Source: Hamiltosporidium tvaerminnensis
Lineage: Eukaryota; Microsporidia; Dubosqiidae
DNA length: 64,000 nt
Direction: 5' to 3'
Assembly: GCA_022605425.2 (NCBI GenBank)
Contig: CM061250.1
Span: 1 to 64,000 of the forward strand
Numbering within the stretch: position 1 is the stretch's first letter; each line of letters starts with the position of its first letter. The notes under the pieces are model-generated. The model did no database searches. It was not told where the DNA came from and saw nothing but the letters and a program-made list of their open reading frames with translations. Positions 10,411-24,854 of the stretch are shown piece after piece. Made by a program: the position numbers and the translations under genes.

Positions 10411-13400
10411 AGATTTTTAGCACTATTTGCCAACTAGCTTTAAGAAACTGTTTAGAAGTTTAAATAAAAAAGTTTATTGAATCATCTTTATCTCGCTGGC
10501 CTTAAAGATGTAAACTTTGGTATTTGATCCCCAATGCTCTCTTCAAACACTGTACATGATACTCGAATATTGCATATGCTATCTGTAAAGTGATTTCCCT
10601 TTTTATAAATGTGTTCTCTCTAATTACCAACAATGTCTGTCTAATACACGCGACTATAATTTCGCGTCTAACTATCGATACAAAGAAATAGACTTATGGT
10701 TTTGGGTTTTATCAAATTTTTTAGATTAATTCTCTATACAAATTAAAATGGCAAAATATAGTTTTTAAAAACACTTTTTTTAATTTTAAAAATTTAGCTT
10801 GGTAAATGCTTAGATGTACCTATATTTAAATAATATTATTCGTGAGTTTACTCAAAATTTATTTTAAAGCTGAAGAATATAAAAATTAAAATATTTGATA
10901 ATACTAGTCCGCATTTTTAGAGACAAACCTGTCATTACTTCATTAAATAAGTATCTTGTTTGACTTTTTAAATTGTTAAAAAAAAACAACCTCAATTTAA
11001 AAACGAAACTACGAATTTACACGAATTTATACGTATTACCAGTTGATATATAAGAAATCTTATAAAATTAATGCGAATTATGGATAATTCAAATTTAACC
11101 TGAATAAATATATTTTCTGTAAATAATTCGAGTATTTTATTTTAATCTCTTTTAAAGGTATAAGAAATTCATTGGCACTTAAAAAAATGAACCAATTTTT
11201 TAACTTCTAAATAGAATACAAACACTCCTCGGTAAGTCTTCTTTACAGTTATAGTATTACAAATTATGCTTTTACTTATCTTCTATTGCTTTTAATTAAC
11301 AGCTATCTTAATTTTGATATAGATTTAGCAAATACCTAGGATTCTGTTATTTTTAACAATGCATTAATAAATTTAAAACATATAAAATATTAAAATGGAA
11401 GACGAATCTTAGAAATATAAAAAAACAAAGAAATTTTTTTACGAGACTGGCACATATATTTTATACCCTTGTTTTATTATTCATACATATGTGTGTCTTA
11501 TTGTAGTTTAAAGTATCTGCACTAAGCATACCTAATGTATTAATTAATTTTTTGAGCTTGATTTCAGTATATATAAATAAGAGTATCTGAACAAATAGTG
11601 TTTGTTTTGGTTAATTTTTATAGACTGTTAAATGAAACTTAATGAGTTAGAGGTCTAACCTTATTCTGTTTCAATGTTTCGTTTTATAGTAGAAAGTATA
11701 GTGTATAAAAATCTTATTATTAATTTATTTGTAATATCACAATCTGGATCGGTTTTTTATTGTAAAAGAATCAGCAAATTAAATTCTCTTTTTTAAAGAA
11801 TTAATAAAATATTTTTAAAACGACGAAAATATTATAACAGATAAAAAGAAGTCAGAAAATGTTTTTAATACAAGGGTAACAATTTAATAAAAGAATATGA
11901 AGATATAGAATTTTTTATTATAAATTATCGGAATAGAAAATTATTCATATTCATGAAAAGTTTTAAATCATTCAATATTTTTTCTAATTCTTTTTGCTTC
12001 AATTCTATCATTTAATTAAGAAGATGGTTTAGCTGAATATTATATGTTTGTTCTAAAAAATAGAAAGCAAAAAGAATACAACGCGCTCTAAAAGTTTCTT
12101 CTTGTGGATTTCAGTATTTTCCTAAAATTTGTTCAAAAATATATACATTATAGATTTAGAGCAACAATACCTAAGAACCCAAGAATATAAAATTTTAAAA
12201 ATAATATGTTCATTACGTCATCACATCCATTCACAACTTTTCCTTCTCCTACACCTATTATCACTTATAAATATACTGTCTTTTGTTTTTATGGATATTC
12301 AATTCTTCAATACTACAAGCCAATTAACATCAGAAAAATATTTGATCGATATCAGACAATAAAATCTTTTATTAAATCCTACTATGCACTACTCACACTA
12401 TTTTTGATTCCATTTTTTCTGTTTTATTTAAACGAAATTATAAATCTTCATTTAATAATCAAAAAAAATTGTGATGAATAAATTAAAAATATAAAAGGAA
12501 AGAATTGCTCTGATTTCTTACTATAATCAGTGTGCAGTTAAATATTTTCTCAAAATCGTTTTGTATTTATCCAATAAAAAATTGAAATATTCTTTAATTA
12601 TACAAAAGAATAAAACCGTAGTCAAATTATAAACCTGCATTATATTCCACTACAAACAAAAAGTAAACATTTTAAAAGTATTGTAGAGTTCTTAAAAAAA
12701 ATATCAAAAAAAGATAAGAAGGATGGTTTCGTGGGTTTAAATACTTCAATTTGTACTTCTAAGAATATTGGTAAAATTTATATTCTTTTCCTTAAGTAGC
12801 GGTTTTTTCTTGCAAATTAATTCTTATGGGTTAGACTTTAAATAAAAAAGGGATTTATGTTTCAATATTTTAACAGATATCATAATAAAACGCAATGAAT
12901 ATAATGTTAGTAGAGAATATGTTATTAATCTTAAAAACCATAGGTGACTTAAAAAAAACTTTTACAGTGCAGTTAAATTATTTAAATTTAATTCAAGATT
13001 TTCTTTATACTCATTTAAAATACAAATTATATAAATAAAAGAATATTGTGCTGATAATATATTTTGGATTTGGTACTTCATAGAAATTTTAATGTTTACT
13101 GGCATAAATCACAAAATTGTTTAAAAAAACTTTTAAGAATCAAAAAGAAAATTTAATTTGGTAATAATAATTAGAAGTGCAAATAAAGAATTTTAATGAC
13201 AGAAAATGTATTTTTTAGGTAGAATTTCTGTTAAAATTGACAACGCCATAATGTATAGAAGATGATGGAAGAGATTAGTAAAATTTAAATAGTTCCTAAC
13301 ACTTACGAAAAAAAATGTGTTTTGAATACAAATTAAATATTTTGTTAAACTTTGTAAAACTTGATAAAATATCCTCTATTCATAAAAATTAAGTAGAAAC

Positions 13401-16400
13401 CGAAAAGCTATATATCCAATGTATAAAAGAGGAGGGAAATCGTAGAATATCTTTATAGAAATGTAATATGATTCTTTCCAATTAATAAATCATATGGTAC
13501 AAATTTATAATCAAAAAAGAAATCAAAACATATATCATATTCAGCTGTACCAGACTTAATATATTTCCTCTATTGTATCTCTCGCAGGCTTTTCAAAAGA
13601 ATATCTGATCTTAGGGTTCTTTCAATTTGACATTATGGGTATTTTTCGTAACTTGCTCTTTGGTTCATTATATCTATATACTGTTTTTAAAAAAATTTAT
13701 TGTCTTTTGATGGAGTATATGAAAGGGGGTTTATACATTTTTTTAAATTTTTTTTTACGTTTTACATAGTAATAAAAGAAATTCAGAATTTTAAAATATT
13801 ACTTTGGTAAAACTTACTAATATATTTATAATCTGCTCAAATAGAAGATAACTACGAAGTTTTAAACCTATTAATTTTATTATAAAATAAATTCAGGATA
13901 CTACTTTTAAATATCAATTATCTTTGTTTTGAAGATTATCTCTAATTTTGATGATAAAATAGAAACTTCGAGGATTTTTTCAAAGTGAAAGGAAACTATA
14001 AGAGAAATATGACAAAGATTTGTACGATACTTTCTAAATTATTATAAATGAATATATTTGTGTGTGAAACTAATTTATGTCGTCTTTTGATATTTGTGTT
14101 GGGTTTTATATGATATATAGAAAAGCAATATATTAAAATCCATTCATAAATAACATTTTTTTACAATACTTATTGATCATAGTTTTTTTTAGTTAATACT
14201 TTAGGTTTTTTTCTAATAACTAGATACTACATCTGGATTTTGAAATGAAACTTGTATAATGTAGTTATCTTAACTACTGTAATTTATTTCACATATGTAA
14301 ATATTGGATGTAGCAATTTTTTTTATATTTAATTTGTAAGGAAGTAAAATGCAATATGATATAAATTTGAAAAAAAAAATAATTAGGACATTTATTAAAT
14401 TAAAAAGATACAGGTTAGTAATTTTTATTTGAATAAAAAGAATAAGCCTGGCTATTTTATTTACTTAATATTTTTTAATCAAATTTGCTACGCTTAATTT
14501 ATCAATGTAATTAAAAATATCAGGAAAATATTATACTTTTTGATTATAAGTTCTTCTTTAAAAATATATTGTAACTGCTAACAGTTATTCAATTAAATTA
14601 TTATATATATTTCCAAATTTTAGCATCTTTTTTATTAATTTGTGTTTATTATAATATTTCTAGCTATTATAAAAGAAAAGAAAAATTTAGTCTGTAGAAT
14701 TATATGTAAATAGAATATTAAAACAAGTTTTAGCATTTAAGACCTTTTTTTTATAAATTCATTTGTAGTATGGAATCTATAGATATAAGGTGGTTCTTTA
14801 GATTGTAAAGATCGAAGCTGCAAAATTCTTTTTTTAAATTTAAATTAAATTACATAAAATAAGTAAATTATAATGTCTCCCTTGTTTATTACCAAATTTC
14901 TATTTCAATTAAAAAAAACTGTAGTCGTTTTTTAGATTAATATTTAATTCTTAATGGTTTTTGAATTTATTATATTTTTAAAATATTCTATTAAAATATT
15001 TTCTGATATAGGGAGTCTAATTTCACAGTGCTGGTGTATTCTAATTGTATATAAAAACATGATATTTTAATAAATTAAACTATCTTGATGTCGATTTAAA
15101 GAATATAAATTTATTTTATATTATTTGGGTTTCCTTGATACATAAAATAAATTAGGATGAAACACTTTTAAAAACAGTTGATACTTTTTAAATTTGTACA
15201 TAAAGGTAAAAAAACAGTAGTTTGTCTAAAAAAGACTTATTTGTCTATTAAAATTTTTAGCGTTTTTTTAATTTTTATTAATATCTTCTTGACTTAGTTT
15301 CATTTAAATTAATGTTAATTTTGATAGTTTCATAAATAGAAATACAAAAAATAGAAATAAAGTAAGACGAATAATTACAACTCTTGAATTATCATTTGCT
15401 AATGTCTACTAAATTACGTTAAATATAATTTTCTATTTTTTATTCTATTTCCTTTTGCTTCTATTTAAATATTTTTGAAATAGTCAATTAAACCAGGCTA
15501 ACAATATAATAATGTTACAGGTTATAAAATAAGACTAGATTTTCTGTTAAAATACTAATATAATGTTATTTCCTCTTATTAGCCTTTATTATTGGTATTT
15601 AAATTGTTCAACCGTTTTATGTGTGTCAAATATTTTAGTTTCTAAAAGAATCTACATTTAAAAATTTTTGTAATATTTTTCGCCTTTTTTGCATTGTATA
15701 GATTTATTAAAATCTAAATAATAAGTTCCCTTTCAGGTTTATGAAATAATAATTATGGTACTTTGTATATTTAGAGAGGGTAAAAAGGTTCAATGAATCT
15801 CTATCTAAATTTTGCTAACTGTATTTCCATTTTTTCTAATTCGTACACAATACGAAGATTTTCTAGGAAACCTGGAGTGTTTTATAAAGAAATATGCACA
15901 AATAGAAAATTTTAATTAGATTATAATTTTAATATCGTTGCAATTTTTCGGCAGATAAAATTAAAGAAAAATCGATACCTTTCAAATGAAGATAAAAAAT
16001 TTATTAGATCGAAAATGAACTAAATTATAATTTAAATTTAAATTGAACACTGGATGATTCAAGAATACTTTTTATCATACTTTCGCACGAGTAGTTCTGA
16101 AGAAACTCGGTAAAATTAAAAAGGTATACCAAAAAATCATTCAAACCCAAATTTTATGAATTGTATAATTTAAATGCTTTCAAATTTCTTCCCATGGTAT
16201 CTTATACTGGCTCTCAGTCAAATTAAAGACTTAATATGTCAAAAAAAATTTACATTCGAAGCAGAAAAATCTATAAGACCCAGTAGAAATAATGAAAAAC
16301 GTGATTCGTAAAACGTGAGCTTATTTATTTTCTGATTTTTCACATAGTCAACAAATAGAAAAGCAGGTTAAAAGTTTAATTTTCCTCGAGTATGCTGCAA

Positions 16401-19400
16401 TTATTTTAGAAAATCTATAAGATCGATTATTCCGTTAAATGTATTAATATGGTTTACATAAGAATAAACTGAATCTCAGAGCATTTCATAATTCCAAAAC
16501 AAAGAATTGAAATACTTACATAAAACTAAAAAAGGTAAAAACCGAAGATCCACGGCCTATAGAATCTTATAAAAAAGCAAAACTTAGCCTAAGAAAATAC
16601 CATATGTCACAAATAAACTAGTTAAAAGCAATTTCACAATAAAAACAGCTCTCTTTTTGTATTCTAAGTGTATTAAAAGTGTTATAAGTAAACTTTATAT
16701 TTAGTCTTAGGATAGCTAACACTAAAATGATCAGATATGTTAAGTTGTGGATTTCTAAAAGAAACACAGTAAAAGTTATATGCAATCAGAATTATATAAA
16801 TGTAAATTTATAATCTTTTTGGATCGAGACCGGTAAACTCATCTTAATCTTAATTTGGAAATATTCGGATAAAAAAGATCCAGATATTACTAAGCTCAAA
16901 AATAGAAAGTAAATAAAATTTATGGGGAAACTCTAATGTTTGAATTAAAAAAAGGCAGTATAATTATCCTAGTCTGCACCAGAAACCTTTGTGTTTCTTT
17001 AGGTAATATAATAGTTAAAATTTTTGGTTCAGAAAATTAACTTACGTTTCATCCAAATAAACTTACGTTTCATCCAAATAAACTTACCATAGTTCAATAA
17101 ATCGATTTAAACATACGGATTTCTCTTTCAAAATAATAAAATATACATAATTTGATTTAGGATGAACTTTATTATATTAGCATTCACAGAAACCTCGTTT
17201 CTAAGTTGTCATATATTTATGAAATTATAGAATCATTGCTTTGAAACTCTGATTTGTAGTTAAGAACCGAAACTTTAAATCAGTTAGAATTATTGGGCTT
17301 TCTAAAAAAGCAATGCATTATAGCTTAATTTATTCTATAACACAATTCGAAGTCTTAAGGATTTGATACATGCCTTTTCTTTCTACTTTCTTATAATAAC
17401 GGATAGACAAATGATCGAATCATCTCTTTAGTAAATTACACATCTGATATATTGATTTTAGGTTACTATAATCTTGAAATGATGTTATATAGGACCTGCG
17501 AGTATTGAAATACATCATAATTCGAACAATCTAAAACCAATTTAATACCTTTGCTCTAGGCTCTATCATCAATTTTATTATTCAAAAAAACTTTTTAAAT
17601 TTAAAAATTATTATATGTGTATAGAAATTAAAAATCAAAATGATAAATTTTTTTAGAGGATTGAAAGAAAATAACAACAAATATAGACAAAATATAAAAT
17701 TCATTTATTTAAAGATCTGATATGACAAGGCTAGTTACTAAGCGCATATAAGACTTAAACCTGGTGTTGAATTTGCTACTCAATATTTTTTTAATCAAGA
17801 AAAGGCTAGAATTTTTGCATCGGAAGTTACTTTAGGCACCAAAGAACTTCGTATTGGAAAGAAAAATTAATAGAATTCAATAACTCGATTTTAAAGCATT
17901 TGAAACCCAAGCGGAAACACTTGAGATAATTAAAATTCAATATTTTATATAAGCGAAAGTAAAATAATAAAGAAATTAACAAATTAATTAAATTTCGAAA
18001 AATTTTAGATTGTTGGTTAAGGTATACTAAACTAAAATTTTGTGAAATTGCATTGTAATATAAGTTATCTAACCAGAATTGATCATTTATTTTAATTCAT
18101 ATAGACTACTATATCTATTTATTCAAAAGAAGGCATTTTAAATTACGAACAGGCAAGAAATATTGTTTTAGAATGAATACTTACACACACTAAATAAATA
18201 TTTTAAAAAAAGAAATTAAATTGATCTTATACGTACAAATGTGATTCAAGAAGCATGAAAAATCTTTTGTCTGAAATTGAAGTGACTTAAGGATAATGAA
18301 TGAAATGTTTCTATTTACTCTATAATATTTTCATTTGAAAATCTTTTCAATTTAAAATTTCTTTAAAAGAGAAACTAGCAACGCGGAAAAGAAATATGGT
18401 TCATAGATACTAATATTATTACTAAAACTACTAGAAAATCGATGCAAAAAATTATGGTTTCATACATAAGGTATAGTTTAGATTGTACATAGATAGTTTT
18501 TTTATAAAGACAAGTAAGTTAAATCATCTGCTAGTATTCGGAAATATTCCACAACAAAGCATTGTTGTTCTTTTCCGGGTAAAATATATAAGCGTTTATA
18601 TGACTAACTTTGTTGAAATGAAATTCTGCGAGAAATATATAATTTTTAAAAGGCATTCTTTGGAATATAGGCTATTATAGGCAAGTCTTTTTATAGAAAG
18701 GAGTTATACAATTACAGAAGAACTCAAAGAATTTAACTCAGAGATGAACCTAAATAATTTAAACGGATCTTTATCTTATCCTCGCACCGTTTAATATATC
18801 ATTAGCTTGTATAAATGGGTATATACTGACAGGCATAATAAAAATATATTTATATACAAAGAAGATATTTGCTGTGGGTAACAGCAGTAAAGCGAATAAG
18901 ATTTTTTTTGGGGTGCAGGAAAATATGCAAGAGATACTTAGCCTCAATATTAACGATAAATGATTATATAATGCTCCAAAGATTTGAAAATAAACCTAAG
19001 TCTTAACTTTCTGGATACTAAATATGTAAGATTACACGATTTATTGGTCGTATATGAATGATTTCGTTATGAATATGGCTCTTTAAACCCTATGTTAAAA
19101 TCTATAAAGTAGCAGAAGTGTTACCAAATTCGGTTACAATAAGATTCCACGATGATAACATGGAATACTACAGAATGCTTCTTAAGGTTTTATAATTTTA
19201 TATATAACCCCATATAGACAATCATATGTATCTAATCTCTGTAAGTATTTCCTTCTTTGAAGCTTTGGATATAAATAAAATTAAATGATATAGTATGATT
19301 TTTAAGTTCATAGAAAAACACATAGCCTATATTGCACTTTGTTTCTTATATATAATATATTATAAAGGCCATTTAAAACTACGCTTTCGCTAACATACAG

Positions 19401-22380
19401 AATAATCAATGATAATGTATTTACTATTTATATCAATTCATTTCAAAAAAAAAACACAAAAATATCCAAATATTTTCTAAAAAAACAATTTATGCTCATT
19501 TACAATAAATGTATGATAGAAACAGAAATATTTTTTAAAATATAAAAATCTGTAGTTTTTACGATTTTAAGCAATAAGGATGAAGCATTTGGAATTTTGT
19601 TTCAGACTTTACATGATAATTAAGATTTTATGACCATACCGGAATTACCAAGAAAATCCGGATTTTAAACCATGAAATGTCCAGTCTTAACAAAAAAAAC
19701 TTCGAAACCTAGTACATTCTTAAAAAATAAAAATAATTTATTAGTATTAAAAATTATTAACATGGATACTTAGTTTAAGAATGAAATTTTTTATAAATAA
19801 AATTTATTATTTTTTTATTTAAGAATCATAGGAATGATATCTTGGTATCTGAAAGAAACCGCTAAACAATATATCTACCATGTGCCTTTTTTATTTTTTA
19901 AAATTTTAAAACATCTCGATTAGTGGAATACATATTGCTTTTCTTATGTGTAGTATTATCTCGTCAGGGTAAAAATTCTCAGTATGATACGATGTAAGAA
20001 AAGCAATTTTTTAAATATTAATAGGAGGAGGTTACAAAATATGATCGTGAAAATAAATTATTATGGGTTTATAGGTAAAGGAATTATATAGAAGGAATAG
20101 ATTAATGGTGTGGTTCCATATGCCATAGGAACAATAATTTCTAAGTGATTATAACTATTCTACGGGTTTCGAACCAAGTATAAATACAAAGTTTCGGGTT
20201 TTATCACCTTTATTCTAGTCTTTAATACAATTTTTGGATTTATATTTTTTAATTAAATTTCTACTGTATAAAAATTTTATACTACACCTAGTTCTTTCGT
20301 GAAGTTGCCAGATGTTCATGGCCTTTCTTTGACATCTATTCCTATTCATGTATGCTTTGTTGTATTCAAATAATTTTGGATTTGAATTAGAAGGCTTTCG
20401 TTTTTTGCTTTTATATTTATTTTTTAGAAATGCAAAAATATTAGTAATATCTTAAAGGGAACTTGATTTAAAATTTGTGTCAATTAAAACGAAGAAGTGG
20501 TTTTGATAATGCAAGAAAACAAGAGAATGCTACACGTGTAATAAATATTACTATTTTTTGGTTTTATTGTTCGTTTATGTATTTTTAAATATTATAACTT
20601 TTTTTAATTTTTCATAGGTTGTATATTTCATTACTATGTATATATGTCTAAAATATTTTAAAGTTAAAGGATTTAGATGAATAAAAGGAAAAAAAGAACT
20701 GTTTTAGAAAAAAAAGAGAAATATTAATATCAATAGACATGCCCGAAATGAATCACTACTTAGGATTTTTTTTCTTATATTTTTAGTTTTTGCTAAATTT
20801 AATCCCAATAAAAATATTCTGTTTTTAATTATTAGAATTTTTCGTCTTTCGTGAATACAACTATTATTGATTCTTGATTGTTTTATTTTTCATCTTTTTT
20901 TATTTTTAAATTGTTATTCATTTCATGTCTCTATATATTAAATTATTCATTTACGAAATTTTATCTTAAATCTCTTTTCTTATATTTTATTTTATTTTTT
21001 TTTATGTTAGTTAAATTTTTTTGATTATAATTTTAAAATTCAATTTCGTTATACCAATATTTTTGGTTGGTTTTTAACGCCTATCTTATTTCATAATTTG
21101 TTTTTTCAATATACATATATTATATGTAAAAATTCGAGTAAAAACTTTTTAAGAAATATTTTTTATGTAAACGTAGTCAAAAAAAATATATTTTAAAGAG
21201 ATAACTTATAAATGTTTTTTTGACTATTATATATCTATATGTAAGGGTCAAAAAATCAATAGAAAAACAATTTGTGATTTATATATGTTTTTCCTTCATA
21301 ATACAAATGTCGCTTTATGTGGTTTCTATGAATTGTATTCTAATAAAACAATTTTACTTTAAATTTTGAATCATTTTTTTAAAAATTTTAATTTAAAAGT
21401 AATATCTGACCATTTATAATAAAAACTCTAATATTTTTTTGTTCTATATATTATTTTACTCTCAACACAACTGACCATAAAACAGAAAGTACTTTTGAGC
21501 TATTTTTATTTGAATTAGGGAATACTATAGGTTTTTTAACTTTCCAAATAACAATCTTCAACGATATATTATTCTTAAAAAAATAAATTATTAATTTAAC
21601 TATATGTTTTAAATAATTTAATATTAGTATCTGTAAATTTAATCAAACAGATATAAAAACATCAAGAAAATTTAATTATTGAATAAAGACATACGTTTAT
21701 TTACTGTTCTCATAAATTTTCTACTTTAATATTATGTAACAAGTAATTAAAATATTTTGACTATTTTTTCTATCTAAACAAAATAGAAAAGCCAATTATT
21801 TTTTCCTAATTTTGATTTTAGCAACGGAGTTAGTGCTTAATATTTTAATCAAATTGCAAATAAAAAGATTTTCTATTATTTAAAAAACAATTTATAAATC
21901 AATACTTTTGTTTTAGTCAGCATTTTCCCCTTTGAGTTTATAGATCCTATACATAAACACCATAATAGAAAAGAATCACTAATATATAATGTTTGAGAGA
22001 ACGACAATTATAATAATGCTTAAAAATGCAAGCCATTATAATTTCAAAATAATATCTGAATCATCGAAGGATTAAAAAGAAATCTGTAGATTTTAAGGAG
22101 AGAAGTATCAAAATTTTAAACTTAATTTTGCAAAAATACTAAAAAAAAAAATAAATAAAAAAACCAAATGTGGTGTCAAGATTTTTCTAAAACCATTTAT
22201 TACTAAAATGACATGTGAAAATCGCTATGACTAATTATTTTTCTTTGCATTATTCTGTAAAATTTGTTTGAATTGTGAATTCTAGTGTCTAAGATCTGGA
22301 TTATCCTAAAAATTTGTTTTACCTTCTGGCACATTATAATATAATCTGCAAATATACGGAACCATAGAAACCTTATTTCT
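10411..22380. other. AT-rich DNA with no recognisable gene (12 kb)
   Basis: Stops are dense in all frames. Two overlapping frames at 12,129-12,362 and 12,206-12,481 (77 and 91 codons, different phases) are the longest and are at the chance limit. The second ends in a hydrophobic stretch, which AT-rich DNA encodes by default. Between about 15,800 and 19,200 the + strand is visibly richer in A than T and slightly richer in G/C. It contains short coding-like runs (for example 17,760-17,870 and 19,090-19,190), but I could not match any to a family. I see no repeat copy of the SR1 type. Confidence 0.6.
17041..17082 (+). repeat. Perfect 21-bp tandem duplication
   Basis: Two identical 21-base units (17,041-17,061 and 17,062-17,082) both start CTTACGTTTCATCC. 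The next five bases (CTTAC) begin a third unit. Perfect identity beside heavily diverged repeats suggests a recent local event such as replication slippage, or an assembly join error. Confidence 0.95.
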
Positions 22381-22720
22381 CAATCATGTCGGAAGCCGAA
22401 TTGGCTTGAAATATTCACTGCTTTCTTAAGAGGTGACTAAAAAGGACTGGTTCTTCGGGTTGGGGTTTTGCGTAGGGCTAACAAACTAACCTTTAATACT
22501 ATCATTTTGGGAACCAGAAAGAGTAAACGAATCAACTATAGAAAGACTGGAGGGTGGCTTTATCGAAACAGGCCAAGTTGTTTGCAGGGCTGTAGTGTTA
22601 AATGATGAAGAAAAAATTGTCTTTGGATTACTGGTGAGAGTTTATCAACTAGTTTGTTTACTCATTTTATTATTGAGCAAATATGTTTATACTTTATTGT
22701 GATAGAAACCGGTACCTTGG
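22381..22720 (+). pseudogene. Coding-like island upstream of SR1 copy C, unidentified
   Basis: This patch is much richer in G and C than its flanks. From about 22,495 to 22,710 one + frame runs about 70 codons without a stop and with a mixed amino-acid content (it includes NESTIERLEGGFIETGQVV). No ATG opens it. A TAA ends the same frame just upstream, after a stretch reading DWFFGLGFCVGLTN. The sequence between contains GTAGGG, ACTAAC and CCAG in intron-like order (about 46 bases), but removing it does not leave an open frame. A GTGAGA that could be a donor site follows at about 22,634. I do not recognise a protein family. It may be a decayed exon, or composition alone. Confidence 0.25.
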
Positions 22721-24725
22721 GTGTTTTTTAGGGTATAATATTAAGTTGGTAGTATTAATAAGGGTTGTTTTCTTAAATCAATCTTTTATATAAAAGCTTA
22801 ATAAATTTTATATTTTATTATCATTTTTTCAATCTATAATTGTATTAAGTGTATTATTTCGGTTTTTTCATTGGCTTAGCCATTTTCTCTAAGTTTAGAA
22901 TATTTTTTATATCCAGTTTGTTTTGCTTAAATTTATTTTGGTGATAATTTTATATACTTTTTTTCAATTTTGAGTTTTTTATTCAACTCTACCGTTTTAG
23001 ATTTGTTTATATTTTTTTAGAGTATTCGTTTCCTTTTTTTGATTTTTCGTTCTACCTTGATACTTGCACAAGCAGTTTCTCTACATATAAAACCTGTATA
23101 TTTGTTTCAACCTTCGTTTTTAAAATAAAGTGATTCATATTTCTTAATAAAGTCTCATTTTATTTTATTTTAATAGATTATATTCATTTTATAATCATTT
23201 AACTTCAAATTCATTATTTCATATCAATATGTAATATTTAAAACTATATCTAAGTATTATTTTTTCTTATAGGATTTTAAGGGGGTAACCTTAATAACTT
23301 ATAAAATTTACCATAATTGGAAGTTTTCGTGCATTAGGTATTGGTGGTTTTTTTTGTGTTTTTAGAATATTTGGACTATTAAAACCTTATCTAAGTATCT
23401 TGAAATATGATTTTCTAATCTTTGTCATAATACGTTGTGTTTAACCTAAATATGGCCACATTAAAATTGCCGAATTTGTTTTTAGAAGCCTTCAATATAT
23501 TGATTGAAACATTAATCATATAGGGTATTCATACGTAACTTTGGATTTCTATATAACCTCATATTAGTTACTTTTCCGAAAATGAAGCAAACTGCCAAGT
23601 ATTATATATGTATTGGTTCTTTAGCATAAAAAGAATATAAAGCTAAGTCGAAAAAACATATACATCTAAAAGTATTTAAAATTTCTTGTATACTATTTTC
23701 AAGAGAATAGAAGAAAAATGTTAATATTGCCTAATTAAAATATATTTGATATTCTCTATATTTATAGGCATGCATTTATTATTCATATACTATAATCTAT
23801 ATTAGTTAATTTTAATATTTAAATCTCCTTGATATACTCATGTAAAAAAAAAATAGTCGATTTTTTTACTATGTGCCGTATTTTACTGACTTAAATGGTA
23901 ATTATTATAAGTATATTGATTTTCTTTATCAATGCTAAGTCTTTTTTTAGAATTAATATTATATGGTAAAGATTTACAAAATTAAATTTAAATGAATCGA
24001 TACTACAATAAAATCTCCTGTGTGATAACTTTATTTCTATTATACTACAAATATATTAAACCCGAATTTAAATAATGTTTTTAAGTAACTTTTTATGTTA
24101 ATTTGCATTTTTTTAAGTTATTTCTCTTGTTTAGACAAAATTCTAAAATTAATTCTTAAAATAGTTAATTTTGTATTGTTTTGGCTCTTAAACTTGTTTA
24201 TGAAGTCGTAAATACAATACAAAAAATATTTGAACTATAGAATATTTTACAGATATTTTAATTTTAGTTTAGCTAAAGGTAAACCTTAAATTATTTTTAT
24301 TTTATTACACGTAAATTAACTATACTTATTTTTTAAATAATTAATATATTCTGTTCTTGTTTGTATGTAAAGCAATAGATAAAGTTTCAAACTTTTCAGA
24401 AATTAATTAGAATGAAGTAATATAAGAGAATTAATAAAACTTTCATATCAAAACATTTTTATAGATGAATATTATATTCGAATAATTAAAAAATCAAATA
24501 TTTTTATGAAACGAGACTTCTATTCTAATCCACTAAATAAAATTTTTATGATTGGGTTTGTTGGTTTAATATTATATTATAAAATTTTGATGCTACACTT
24601 AGAATATAGAAAGAAAGACAATCAGACATTCAAAACTTAAAAAAAATATGATCAATCTTGGATTTTTTTCATCTGACATTGTATACATGTAACTTAGTAT
24701 CATCTTATTCTTAAACCTCTATTAC

Positions 24726-24854
24726 CTAATCAACTGTATAATGGTTTAACCTAATTAAACGAAAGAAACGCGTTCCACACTCGACTACCATACACTTTCC
24801 AGAAAATTCGAAACAAATTTGTACATCTTGAACACCCAAGCTAATTTGCATCAT
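24726..24854 (-). pseudogene. Relic minus-strand reading frame in SR1 copy C
   Basis: This 42-codon frame runs from ATGATG to TAG. It reads MMQISLGVQDVQICFEFSG, then KCMVVECGTRFFRLIR and ends HYTVD. Copy F keeps 30 codons of it in frame with no indel (49,304-49,396: ICCKFFGTYIVLDCGTCFF, then RLIR, ending LYTVG). I count 17 differences in the 93 aligned bases, falling 3, 7 and 7 at codon positions one, two and three. That is not the third-position bias expected of a gene under selection, so the sequence is decaying, or was never coding. D and E read SVDCGICFYGF and LVDWGTCLYGF at the same place. The product is unknown. Confidence 0.3.

Noticed and set aside
12129-12481. Two overlapping frames of 77 and 91 codons
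   Set aside because: They are in different phases of the same strand and at the chance length limit. They have no recognisable motif, and the hydrophobic tail is what AT-rich codons encode by default.
18500-18600. Minus-strand ILADDLTYLS, resembling a YADD box
   Set aside because: No motif B or thumb-like sequence lies at the right spacing on that strand. An isolated ADD is not evidence.
19653-19666. 14-base palindrome AAAATCCGGATTTT
   Set aside because: Isolated, not repeated elsewhere, and near chance expectation.
20165-20180. GGGTTTCGAACC and similar TTCGA words (also near 40,336 and 33,930) suggesting tRNA T arms
   Set aside because: No acceptor stem, anticodon arm or second promoter box could be placed around any of them.
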